DNA of 64,000 nt from Girardinichthys multiradiatus (Eukaryota > Chordata > Actinopteri > Cyprinodontiformes > Goodeidae). Of this stretch, positions 1 through 8,889 are shown piece after piece (position 1 is the stretch's first letter; each line of letters starts with the position of its first letter). The DNA lies in contig NC_061795.1 in assembly GCF_021462225.1 (NCBI RefSeq), forward strand, positions 3,363,001 to 3,427,000. The letters are read 5' to 3'. Position numbers and translations under genes: made by a program. Under the pieces are notes generated by a model, which was not told the origin of the DNA, ran no database searches, and worked only from the letters and a program-made list of their open reading frames with translations.

Positions 1-1777
1 TGTGTGATTTTATTCATTTTAGATAGGTATAAATGTGGAGGTGTCCTAATTTATTCCTTAGCAATTACGTTTTACAGAAGATTTTAAAAGGTCCTTATTT
101 TACATGACTGCACCCTCTGAATCAAAATTCTGAAACACAAATTTGCACAAATCACAACGGAATGGATTATAGAGTGACAAAAAGTCACCATTGCTCTGGA
201 CGCCCCAGTAAACTCATCATCCTTTCAATGAGAGTCCAACTTGAACGAGTTTACAACACCCTAACGGGAGGAAGATGTTTTCATCATTTGCCTGGCTTTT
301 GTCTGTTTCCATTTGTTTTTGAACATTTCACGGCGTTAAGCTCTTTTGGCCACCGCTTATTTCCCCGCAGTGATTAAGCTGGGAGGTTTGCGGTGCAACG
401 GAGTAAATCCAATTTGGCAACCAAAAGAATAAAGCGGCATTTGTGCTGGACGAGCGCCAGGCTGGTGCTGAGAGAGAACGATGGTATTTAGACGACTGAT
501 CTATCAGTTGCACTGTGCTAATTTATCAGGATGTGTTCCATTAACCTCTGCAGGAAGTTGAGCCTGGAGTGTGGAGCCTTCCTGCGAGCACGTCAGCTTG
601 AGAAGAGGAGTCTGACTCGATCAGAGATGTCACATTGTTCAGACTGACGTTCGATATCTTGCTAATACTTTCCCGCTGCTCATCAGGATTCTGTTTAATC
701 AGAATGTGTTAACAGTTTTGGTAAATGAATTCAAAGCAGCCTGAGATCAAAAACAAAACATATGACCTGTCAAACTTCCTAAATGTGTTTGTTTTCTTAG
801 CAGATTTGAAATTACAAATGGCACGCAGAACAATTACTGTATTCCATTTATGTGAATTCATAATAATGGTGTCTGCAGGTCGTTTAGGATCTTAATGTAA
901 TCACAGTAATATATTAATGATCTGGTATCTTTACTCTTCACTTTATCTGTGAATGTCAGAGCTAATAAAGTCTGATAAGCATGATTGTTCAATGGTCCTC
1001 TGAAATGAGGCTTTAACAGACATTTTTTTATTTTATCCTTGATCCTAAGTGAGTTGTTAAAGCTCAGTGTGATGTATAATTTTCAACTTTTTGATGTTCC
1101 ACCTTGAGCTAAGGATAAATTGTGATTAAAGTAACTTAAGTCCCTCACTGTGTTGAGCCAAAAAGTGCCTACAGTCCTTTTTTTTTTTAAATTACAAGTT
1201 TTGTCACTTTTGTCTAACATTACAATGTTAAAATCCTCCTCTTACAGCACATTGATTTATCTCCCAACCAACACAAGGCGATGAATTCACGGCACACGAC
1301 ATTACTGCTCACTCAAGGCTGTCTGGGGAGAAATTATAATGCCTGAAGGTGTCTGTGAGTTAAATCCACAGAGCAGATGCACGACAAATGTGGAATTCAA
1401 AGCGCAATGAAACTTCTCTCTCCAAAGCACAGCAGACTCTATGGAGACAAACTGCTAATGGTACAAAGCAGAGTTCTGGGAGTTTCCAGTAACAAGAAAA
1501 ATGAAACACAATTAAACTGGGATTTTTTGTGACTATTTCTCAAGCTGTCCTCATGACAATGACAGATGACGGAGAAATCTTCAGATACAACCAGCTAAAT
1601 CGGTCGGATCTCTGTCAGTTTTAGTCGAAGTGGAATTAAAGGTTTCCCATTCACATACTGTACACTTCGTAGGGAATAAATGTCACTGTACTTTTTTGGT
1701 GTCGGAGGGTGGAATAATTATGATTCCATGATTTTTAACAGAAACAGTGTGCACAAAATTACATTTATTGAAGATTT
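1..1777. other. Unique noncoding DNA
   Basis: No gene or recognisable repeat is seen. Two stretches, about 150-720 and 1230-1640, are less AT-rich and look like single-copy sequence. They could be conserved noncoding elements of a neighbouring host gene, but conservation cannot be judged from one sequence. Short open frames at 162-377 (plus) and 328-513 (minus) resemble no family I know. Confidence 0.5.
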
Positions 1778-1782
1778 CCTGT

Positions 1783-2075
1783 TGTTGGATGGGTGCAAAA
1801 ACTTGTTATCAATCATGTAAAAACTTTGTGTTGCAAGGCACCTGAACTATGCCTTCCTCCCTGTGTGTGTGAGATCATTGTTATCTCTGTGTGAACCAGC
1901 CTCCTTTCCGTCTCACACACACACACCCTGTCTGAACTGTCTGTTGAACTGTGTATATAAATAAAGAGATAGGGTGTCAAAACTTTGTAGTTTCACTGCA
2001 AAGTGGGCTACCCTTGCTGCAAGTAACTATGACTGTATCGTTCTTACCTCTGAGTTGACTAAATAATACCTAACA
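1783..2075 (+). repeat. 5' LTR
   Basis: The 293-bp direct repeat starts TGTTGG and ends CTAACA, the usual TG...CA form. It matches 5787-6080 almost perfectly; the differences are T/A in CTTGTTATC, T/C in GTGTATAT, one extra A in the CAAAACTTTG run, and A/C in AACTATGACT. Confidence 0.93.
1954..1965 (+). promoter_or_regulatory. Overlapping TATA box and poly(A) signal in 5' LTR
   Basis: TATATAAATAAA combines a TATA-like box with an AATAAA signal (1960-1965). The two overlap, which implies a short R region beginning just downstream. The same arrangement, with one T-to-C change before it, occurs in the 3' LTR. Confidence 0.55.
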
Positions 2076-2080
2076 TTTAT

Positions 2081-2100
2081 TGGTCCTTCGAAGCCGGATT
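2081..2100 (+). other. Retroviral primer binding site (tRNA-Tyr-like)
   Basis: The 20 bases beginning TGGTCCTTCGAAGCC follow the LTR by 5 nt. Their complement ends in CGAAGGACCA, the 3' end of vertebrate tRNA-Tyr, preceded by the CCGGC T-stem. One extra base separates the T-stem and acceptor matches. The family assignment comes from remembered tRNA-Tyr sequence and was not searched. Confidence 0.65.
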
Positions 2101-2223
2101 AATTCAATAACCTTATTTCTCTTTGCTTTAACAGTGACTCTGGGATCCGTGGGGGAAGCCTGACGTCGAGCGAAGCACCGCTGCACAGCCTCCTTTAGCC
2201 GGAGTGGCTGAAAGTCCCGGTGT

Positions 2224-2237
2224 GTGTGAATTCACAC
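2224..2237 (+). other. Perfect 14-nt palindrome in retroviral leader
   Basis: GTGTGAATTCACAC is fully self-complementary and lies between the primer binding site and the splice donor. In gammaretroviruses such palindromes help start genomic RNA dimerisation. That role is inferred here from position and symmetry. Confidence 0.5.
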
Positions 2238-2270
2238 CTGGCCAGTGGGTTATTGCCTTCCTCTGCGCGG

Positions 2271-2300
2271 GGTGACTCTCACAGGGTCCAAAGAGTCACC
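2271..2300 (+). other. 9-bp leader hairpin
   Basis: GGTGACTCT at 2271-2279 pairs exactly with AGAGTCACC at 2292-2300 around a 12-nt loop. It lies just upstream of the putative splice donor and is probably part of the leader RNA fold. Confidence 0.5.
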
Positions 2301-2314
2301 AAGAAGTCAACTCC

Positions 2315-2323
2315 GAGGTGAGA
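2315..2323 (+). other. Putative major splice donor
   Basis: GAG|GTGAGA, with the GT at 2318-2319, fits the vertebrate 5' splice consensus closely. It lies between the palindrome and the hairpin array, so spliced env RNA would lack the array. Use is inferred. Confidence 0.5.
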
Positions 2324-2345
2324 CAGTTTTAAAATACAGTTCATA

Positions 2346-2715
2346 GGAAAAGTACTTAACAGTCGTTGGTAGTGCGTCGCCGGTAAGGACGCTGCATTCG
2401 GATGGTTTTATTCCACCGTGAAAGGAATAGTGACAAATTTGGTACAATCCCGCCGTGAAGGGGATTAAAGAAAACGACTGAGGATTATTCCCCTGCGAGG
2501 GAATAGAGTAAGAGTTATATAAATAAAAGAAGAAAAGTACTTAAAAGTCGTTGGTAGTACGTCGCCGGTAAGGACGCTGCATTGGGATGGTTTTATTCCA
2601 CCGTGAAAGGAATAGTGACAAATTAAGGTAGGGCCCCGCCAAGAAGGGGGCCAAATAAAACGACTAAGGGTTATTCCCCTGCGAGGGAATAGAATAAGCG
2701 CTATAAAAGTAAAAA
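2346..2715 (+). repeat. Duplicated 185-bp hairpin array (packaging-signal candidate)
   Basis: Two direct copies with a 185-bp period (2346-2530 and 2531-2715) each carry four small hairpins. In unit 1 these are GCGTC/GACGC (2374-2392), TATTCC/GGAATA (2409-2429), AATCCC/GGGATT (2446-2466) and TATTCCC/GGGAATA (2486-2505). The first three have 9-nt loops fitting RCCNNNAAR; the fourth has loop CTGCGA. In unit 2 the third hairpin becomes GGCCCC/GGGGCC (2632-2652), so three base pairs changed on both strands. The first hairpin of unit 2 loses its outer pair. Position between splice donor and gag start suggests genome packaging. Confidence 0.75.
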
Positions 2716-3050
2716 GAACGGAGTAAATTGAGCTTATAAAATAACACCAAGTTAACTTAGAAAAATTACAAGGTACCTGAAACTAACTGTGTGACTGTGT
2801 TGTATGTGTATGGAGGACTAAGCATTTTAATAGAATCAGCCGGATTCTGCTAGTCCTGTGTTTTATTTTGCCCAGATTAAAACTACGTACTGGTGACTTT
2901 GGAGATTCAGGTCGGATTTCATTCCAGAAAATTAACACCGCTGCGAATTAGTTGCAGTAGAAGGCCGTGTTAATGTCCTCTCCATAAGTCTCATGCCAGT
3001 GACCTTTTATCTGGGACATTCATACTACAATTAAACTAACATAAAACATA

Positions 3051-3790
3051 ATGGGGAAGAAACAAAGTAAACTAATTGACTTAGAAGGGGAGGTAAAGTT
3101 TATGGAGAACTATGTAAAAGGAGCAGGTATGATCTGTCATAGATAAAAAATAAAAAACATGGGTTTTTGGGCAAATTAGATACAAAGGATGTCTTAAAAT
3201 TACAAGGGGATCTAAAATTAGAAATAATGAAAACTAAAAAGAGAAAAATAACAAAGAACAATGGGGAAGGGACAGAGAAAAAGCTCTGATTTAACAGAAA
3301 TATGTACACGATGGCATAAAAATACGGATTTTCAGGTAACTTAATTATCACTGAAATCCTAAAACTACACGGGGATCTTAAACTGGAGATTATGCATTCA
3401 AAAGATTCAAGAGACAATAAAAAGCCTTGCCAGATTATAATTTCAAAGGGGACTTTTCAGTCCCTGAGTGCTCACAGTTGATAAACAGATTAAAACAAAA
3501 AGTTTAATTAAAAAAAAAACAATAAGAGCAGCCTTTAACTGACATAGCCATAATACTGAGGCCTTAAGAAAAGCACAGGAAAAAACTTTCAGCTTAACTG
3601 AAAACAAATAAAGGGGGGAGGACTGCCACCCATCCCAGGTTAGAATACCAAGGTATCCCCAAATTATAAAGACTAAGAGATGGTTTTAGAGGACGTTGTA
3701 AAAGAAGTTAAAATAGGAGGTGACAATGTGGACAACATGGAAACTGTCCAACTGGACAACCCAGTGAACAATGACTAGAGAAGAGAGAAC
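3051..3790 (+). pseudogene. gag remnant
   Basis: An ATG at 3051 opens a 31-codon frame starting M-G-K-K-Q-S, which ends at TAA 3144-3146. A glycine at position 2 followed by basic residues resembles a myristoylated Gag matrix start. Further frames continue with several stops and shifts. A segment near 3165-3235 recurs about 165 bp later near 3330-3400, both reading a GDLKLEIM-like motif, so the matrix region holds an old internal duplication. From about 3600 to 3790 only fragments remain. No capsid or nucleocapsid zinc knuckle could be seen, so the gene cannot make Gag. Confidence 0.5.
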
Positions 3791-4120
3791 AGAATGTTGT
3801 TAAAGAAGTAATCTGAGAGTAAAAGATTTTGTAGGCAAGCATTAGTGAGAAACAGGTGCTTTAAAAATCATTCTATGGTGTTATACTACCAACAATATCA
3901 TGATAAAATGCAAAAGATTCATTTTACAGGGAAATAATTCCATATTTGGCTCAGATTGTGTGCATTCTTGATTTTTCCTCTTTGAGAGAAGTAAAATTTC
4001 AGCTCTGTGAAATGACCTTGACAAAGAGATGCAGCTGCCTGAAAACAAAGATAAAACTTCTGCAAACAGCAGAAGCCTGTCTCTGCTGAAAGGTTTGAAA
4101 AAAAAAAAAAATTGTAACTC
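3791..4120. other. Unassigned ERV interior
   Basis: AT-rich sequence inside the provirus with no readable frame. It probably marks the scar of the missing gag-pol coding region. Confidence 0.4.
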
Positions 4121-4370
4121 TACCCTGCATGTGTCAAACTCAAGGTCCGCGGGCCAAAACCGGACCTCAGACGTTTAGTGATTCTCTAGAAGTAGAGCCT
4201 TTTAATATGGTGATTGTGTGCTTGAATGTTATTTTGTCAATCAATAAGCAGTTTTGTCTACATTCTGCCACAATCTGCCTTTTGAAAATGTTTTGAATCT
4301 TGCTCTTTATGTATAAAAAAAAAAAAAGAAAAGAAAAATTGGCTAAAGTCTGCAGACACAAAATGAACCT
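4121..4370. mobile_element. Possible DNA-transposon end nested in the ERV
   Basis: The stretch opening CATGTGTCAAACTCAAGG, followed by GCGGGCC and CCGGACC, resembles a terminal sequence I associate with dispersed hAT-like repeats in vertebrates. No matching far end or target duplication was identified, so this is a weak call. Confidence 0.25.
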
Positions 4371-4591
4371 GGATTGAAGCTCTAACTATGTTTATTTAAT
4401 CTGAGATCCTCTCCAAATGCAACAGTATATGTCAGTCTACATGAGATACTAACAACTGCACCTACTGTACATCATTGTATAACTCCACCCACTGTGTTCT
4501 GAGCCTGAGATCACGTGGCACCAAGTTGCTGATGTGAATTTGTATTCTCAAAGAAATAGTACATGGCAGACCGTTTTCTCTGCCCTCTGAC

Positions 4592-4915
4592 ATGAATGAA
4601 ATAGAGAAAGCACAACAGGAAACTTCATTAGCTGAGTGGATGAATAAAATGTTGCAGACAAAAGAAGAACAAATGTCCAGTGGTCTGCCGATAATCTCTG
4701 CTCCTATCCCACAGAACAACCTGAGGCCTGGAGACCTGGTCCTGATTAAGACACTCCACAGGAAGGATTGGAGCACTCCTTGGTGGAAAGGGCCGTTTCA
4801 AGTGCTCCTGACAACGCCCACAGCTCTGAAAATAGCAGAGAGGCCTTCCTGGATCCATAAAAGCCACTGTAAGCCGGTTTTGCCGCTACAGGAGCCAAAC
4901 CAACCGACGGGGTAA
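4592..4915 (+). pseudogene. pol remnant: integrase C-terminal domain
   Basis: A 107-codon open frame carries RPGDLVLIKTLHRKDWSTP (about residues 45-63), then WWKGPFQVLL and WIHKSHCKPV. This is the pattern of the gammaretroviral-type integrase C-terminal SH3-like DNA-binding domain with its GD-V and W-GP-V signatures. The integrase zinc finger, the DDE catalytic core and all upstream pol domains are absent, so it cannot integrate DNA. The ATG is merely the first one in the surviving frame, because pol is normally read through from gag. It lies just upstream of the env-start remnant, the normal retroviral order. Confidence 0.8.
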
Positions 4916-5011
4916 GCAGAAGGAAGTCCGGGTTCAAAGGAGTTGGAGGACCCCTATGGCCCAGCGTCTCAAACTGGTGAAGAAAACAGCTGATCTGCGC
5001 CCAATTATAAA

Positions 5012-5230
5012 ATGGCTCGCTGTAACATGTGGACAGGACTGATAAGCCTGAGCTTAATTCTGGTAGCAGGACTCTTTCTCTATCTAAAGCAGGATCCACA
5101 GGAGGTGATACCGAACCAGGAGAGATGGACATCAGACGGGACCCATCTCAGAACACTGACGGAAGAACATGACGCACATCCATTCCTACAGAATTTCTGG
5201 TATTGTTCATGGTGGCATATGCAACACTGA
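5012..5230 (+). pseudogene. env start remnant (signal peptide)
   Basis: This 72-codon frame starts about 100 bp after the pol stop. Residues 7-24 form a hydrophobic segment like a signal peptide, followed by a short polar stretch and a stop. Its place after integrase suggests the first part of env. The surface and transmembrane domains are missing: no furin site, fusion peptide or membrane anchor is visible. An acidic frame at 5242-5283 ending DDYDDML could be what is left of the cytoplasmic tail, implying one large deletion. Both calls rest on position and composition. Confidence 0.45.
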
Positions 5231-5455
5231 ACTAGGTAGAAATGCACGAAAATGAAGGGGACGATTATGATGACATGTTGTAAATAAATCACATCAAAAG
5301 CCTGAGTGTACTCATACATTGTATTTCATAAAATGACCTTACAGCAGAAAATCGGAAGAAGTTGTTGCTTAAGTGAAATGAGAAAAAGTACAATGATGAC
5401 ATAAACAGGGCAGATTTTGAAATTCCTTTATTATGTTGCACTGTTTTCATTAATT

Positions 5456-5618
5456 AAGTATTATTCTTTTATTTTTATGATTTCAAGTATTATTCTTATT
5501 CTTTTATTTTTATGATTTCAAGTATTATTCTTATTCTTTTATTTTTATGATTTCAAGTATTATTCTTATTCTTTTATTTTTATGATTTCAAGTATTATTC
5601 TTTTATTTTTATGATTTC
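5456..5618 (+). repeat. 29/35-bp tandem repeat
   Basis: Five units start at 5456, 5485, 5520, 5555 and 5590 with lengths 29, 35, 35, 35 and 29. The long form carries an extra CTTATT. Units read AAGTATTATTC...TTTATGATTTC and are nearly identical, so the array is recent. It lies inside the ERV upstream of the 3' LTR. Confidence 0.9.
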
Positions 5619-5774
5619 AAGTATTAATCAACATTTAACTTTTAATGGTCGCCGAGGGCGGCGGGGCCGTATGAGTATTTCCCACAAAATATAATCTGTT
5701 TACCGTCCGTGGGTTTTCGCTCATACAAAGTATTTTTCTTACTCGTTTTTATATTAAATGTTTTTACTTGTGAT

Positions 5775-5785
5775 AAAAGGAGGGA
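5775..5785 (+). other. Polypurine tract
   Basis: AAAAGGAGGGA lies one base before the 3' LTR. Such tracts prime plus-strand DNA synthesis in retroviruses. Confidence 0.8.
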
Positions 5786-5786
5786 C

Positions 5787-6080
5787 TGTTGGATGGGTGC
5801 AAAAACTTGTAATCAATCATGTAAAAACTTTGTGTTGCAAGGCACCTGAACTATGCCTTCCTCCCTGTGTGTGTGAGATCATTGTTATCTCTGTGTGAAC
5901 CAGCCTCCTTTCCGTCTCACACACACACACCCTGTCTGAACTGTCTGTTGAACTGTGCATATAAATAAAGAGATAGGGTGTCAAAAACTTTGTAGTTTCA
6001 CTGCAAAGTGGGCTACCCTTGCTGCAAGTAACTCTGACTGTATCGTTCTTACCTCTGAGTTGACTAAATAATACCTAACA
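5787..6080 (+). repeat. 3' LTR
   Basis: This 294-bp partner of 1783-2075 starts TGTTGG and ends CTAACA. It is followed at once by the target duplication CCTGT. Confidence 0.93.
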
Positions 6081-6085
6081 CCTGT

Positions 6086-8739
6086 AATCCAGAAACAGAC
6101 AAAATTACACATAAGCACCAATATATATATATACTCCTACTAATATTTGAATAAACAGCGTTAACACAGTTAAGTGTAAATTTATCCATATCCCTGTCAG
6201 ACTAAAGTTTAAACACATTTTTTAATTTTACCAACATGTTTATTTGGACTGGAAGCAATTTCTAAATTGTTGAGGGGCCCAGCTAGAGCCCGTAGTTGAA
6301 TCTGACAAACAATCCGTGGAAGGAGCCAAATATTAAGGTGATGCAAAGTAGGCTTTCTAAAAGGTTTGAAGCTCATCACCAAGGAGATATCATCAAAATA
6401 CCAGTGAAAACATATAAAAAGTGTTTGATTGATGACTTTGGAGGCCTTATTCTGCCATAGTTAATACATGCAGAAAAACATAAACGACTCAAAATAATTA
6501 CTGGGCCATAAAGTAGCTATAAATATAAATTAGTGTGCCATTAAATGGAACAAAATAATAAAAAAAAGAAATGTATTCAATAATTGATCAGTTATATTTT
6601 TCTACTTCAATCCACTATTTTTTATTTAAATCACAAATTTTGAAATCAAATATTTTTTTCTTGAACGCTATATTTTTCCTTTATTTATTACAAAATTTAT
6701 TTTTGGCTGTTTCTTCCTTTTCATTCCTGCATATTTATTACAACCCAAATATATTTAAAACATGTTTTTTTCCCCCCATCAAAAACAAATTATTTAACTG
6801 TCCTTTTATTTCTTAAACACTGATACATTTTCCCCTCAAATTTTTCCCTGTTGTATTTTCTTACCCAACAAATTTCCCTGAGCCCATTTATTCCTGTCTC
6901 TCTTTTTTACATTCCCTGGTCTCTGTATTGTCTTTTTATCCTCAACAGGCAGCTGGAAATGTAAAAACAAACAGGGTTGGACTTATAGATCTTTTGAACA
7001 GGGTCACTGCCTCAGCTTCTCTCCTATTGGCTGAGGTTAAGCCTCTGGGAATTAGGTGCTGAATCTCATTGTGGCAGTTTGGTTAAAGGAGTAAAGACAG
7101 TGCTAGCAGGGGCTCTATTTCCTACACAATGAAACGCAAGGGAGTTGTGTTTTTTTCTTCTCAGGAAACGTTACACATTGTGTTTATATTGTTCTCTCTT
7201 CTGATATTTCATTGAGCTCTCCCTCATTTGTCCTCGGGGAACACCCCACACGCTAGGGCCAAGACAATCCAACATTTTGAATATCCAGCGACTTAAGTTC
7301 TGGGCGATCCCAACGTCCTTCCAAGCAGACTAAATCCCTCTTAACACACCACACACATCAGGAATATAGATAAAGTTATCTTTAAAGTTGTCACGATGAT
7401 CGTGCGTCCAGATTGTCAGAAAGGGAAGATTGGGTCATAAATCTGCATTATTATCTTGTTGTGTAAACTAGGCATAAATGTGGTCTCTTTTGCACCAGTT
7501 AGCTTAGAGACACCTAAGTTGTGTTGATCGTTGGGTCTCTGTCTTTTCTCTCCCTCGCATACTCATCTACCTCCTCCCATTTCTGTTGCTGCTAATTACT
7601 TCATGTACTCCTGTTTTACATTTGCTCATCAGGGTCTGTGTATAAGAGGACCATTTGGATTTTTCATTGCCTGGTTGTGTCATCCTTTTGGTCACACTAA
7701 CTTAGACTCTGCAATTTCCTTTGTGATTAGCTCCTTGTTGATTACCTAGTTTGATGGTAAGTCAAACTGTATCCATCAAACTTACCTGCCTGCCCACCGA
7801 CCATCGATCCATTATCTGCAGCGACCCCAGCCTCCTACTATATTTCTGGCTTTTACCTGGTCCAAACACACCAGAATTTCCACTCACGTACTTCTATCCC
7901 CCATCAATGTCCACAGTACTTCCCACCCTTACAAGTAAGCAGACATCAAATTGCCAATAATCGGTTTCAATGTTTTGCAGAAGATTTATTTCCAGTTTCT
8001 TCTCCACAGCACCTACCTTCAGCTCCATCTTTGCAGCCAATACCTACACCCTAATATCAACATAATCTTAAAATAAAACATTTTTAATCACAGTCCTTTG
8101 TCATCATCACTTCCTACTCAAGAGTTTTACTGTTTTTGTAATCATGACACATGTAGGCCGATGACACAGAAAAAGTGTAAGGATTTAAGCAAATGTGAAA
8201 TTGAGTGTGAGGGCCAAATTGGGATGGCTGGCAACTGGGTTAGAGCATCTCAGCTCCAGCTCAGATGGTTTATTTCCAGTTTGGAGTCTTTAGTGTCAAT
8301 AAAAAGTGGTCCAAAGAAGGAGCAATGGTGAACCGGCAACAAGGTAATAGGCACTTAAAGCTCAATGATGCACCTCATACCTGTATTTTTTCAGCCCAAC
8401 AGACAAACCATTTTAGCTCAAATTGAAGAAGAATTTCTGATAAAAATGCTCTAGAACAGCTGCAGACCAATCAGGGTGTCAATAATGAAATAATGTGTAC
8501 TATACAAAACAATGGGTTGAGATGCTCAACAATAAGTTTGACTTCAGCAAATTCCCATTATCTTGAGTCCGATCCATCAAGGCCCCACCTGTTAACATAC
8601 CAGACTTAAAGATTCTACTGCTAATATTCTGGAGCTAAATACCACAGCACACCTTTAGGACTCTAGCGGAGTCCAAAGCTTGATGAGTCAGGACTGCTTT
8701 AGCAGCAAAATGGTGACCAACACACCGTTGTGCATAATA
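6086..8739. other. Noncoding, AT-rich
   Basis: No gene is seen. There is a short (AT)n run near 6120-6132, a T-rich stretch at 6590-6850 and a trinucleotide run (ATA)n at 8736-8752. Open frames at 6571-6816 and 7531-7960 are low-complexity or C/T-rich and resemble no family. Confidence 0.5.
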
Positions 8740-8752
8740 ATAATAATAATAA

Positions 8753-8889
8753 GTTATACCTCATTGGGGTAAAATAAATAGTTGTAATGGTAAATTGCAC
8801 AAAATTTATAAAGTTTGTACTCATACCGACCACTCAAAGCTTTACAATAGAGCCAAATTGGCCCAACTGCACTCGCAAACATGCATTCA
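8753..8889 (-). mobile_element. SINE fragment (type B), cut by Tc1 insertion
   Basis: The stretch with GACCACTCAAAGC, TTTACA and ACATGCATTCATA matches the inner part of the SINE at 42303-42553. It breaks off where the Tc1 element begins and does not resume beyond that element, so the tRNA-like head is lost. Confidence 0.55.

Larger units (their letters stand above)
1778..6085 (+). mobile_element. Endogenous retrovirus (class I, gamma-like), internally deleted
   Basis: This is a complete retroviral insertion. CCTGT at 1778-1782 and 6081-6085 is the target duplication. LTRs lie at 1783-2075 and 5787-6080. Between them, in the expected order, are a primer binding site, a leader with a splice donor, a gag remnant, an integrase C-terminal remnant, an env-start remnant and a polypurine tract. 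The LTRs differ by only three substitutions and one single-base indel, so the insertion is young. The interior is about 3.7 kb, far below the 7-9 kb of a full provirus: protease, reverse transcriptase, RNase H and most of integrase and env are missing. The class I assignment rests on the integrase C-terminal tryptophan-rich motif. Open questions are whether the deletions predate insertion and which full-length relative supplied the proteins. Confidence 0.9.

Noticed and set aside
4628..5132. Minus-strand frames over the integrase and env remnants
   Set aside because: They are antisense shadows; the plus strand carries the recognisable integrase motif.
5456..5618. Regular repeats resembling a CRISPR array
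   Set aside because: There are no distinct spacers between the repeats. It is a plain tandem repeat within a retroviral element in vertebrate DNA.
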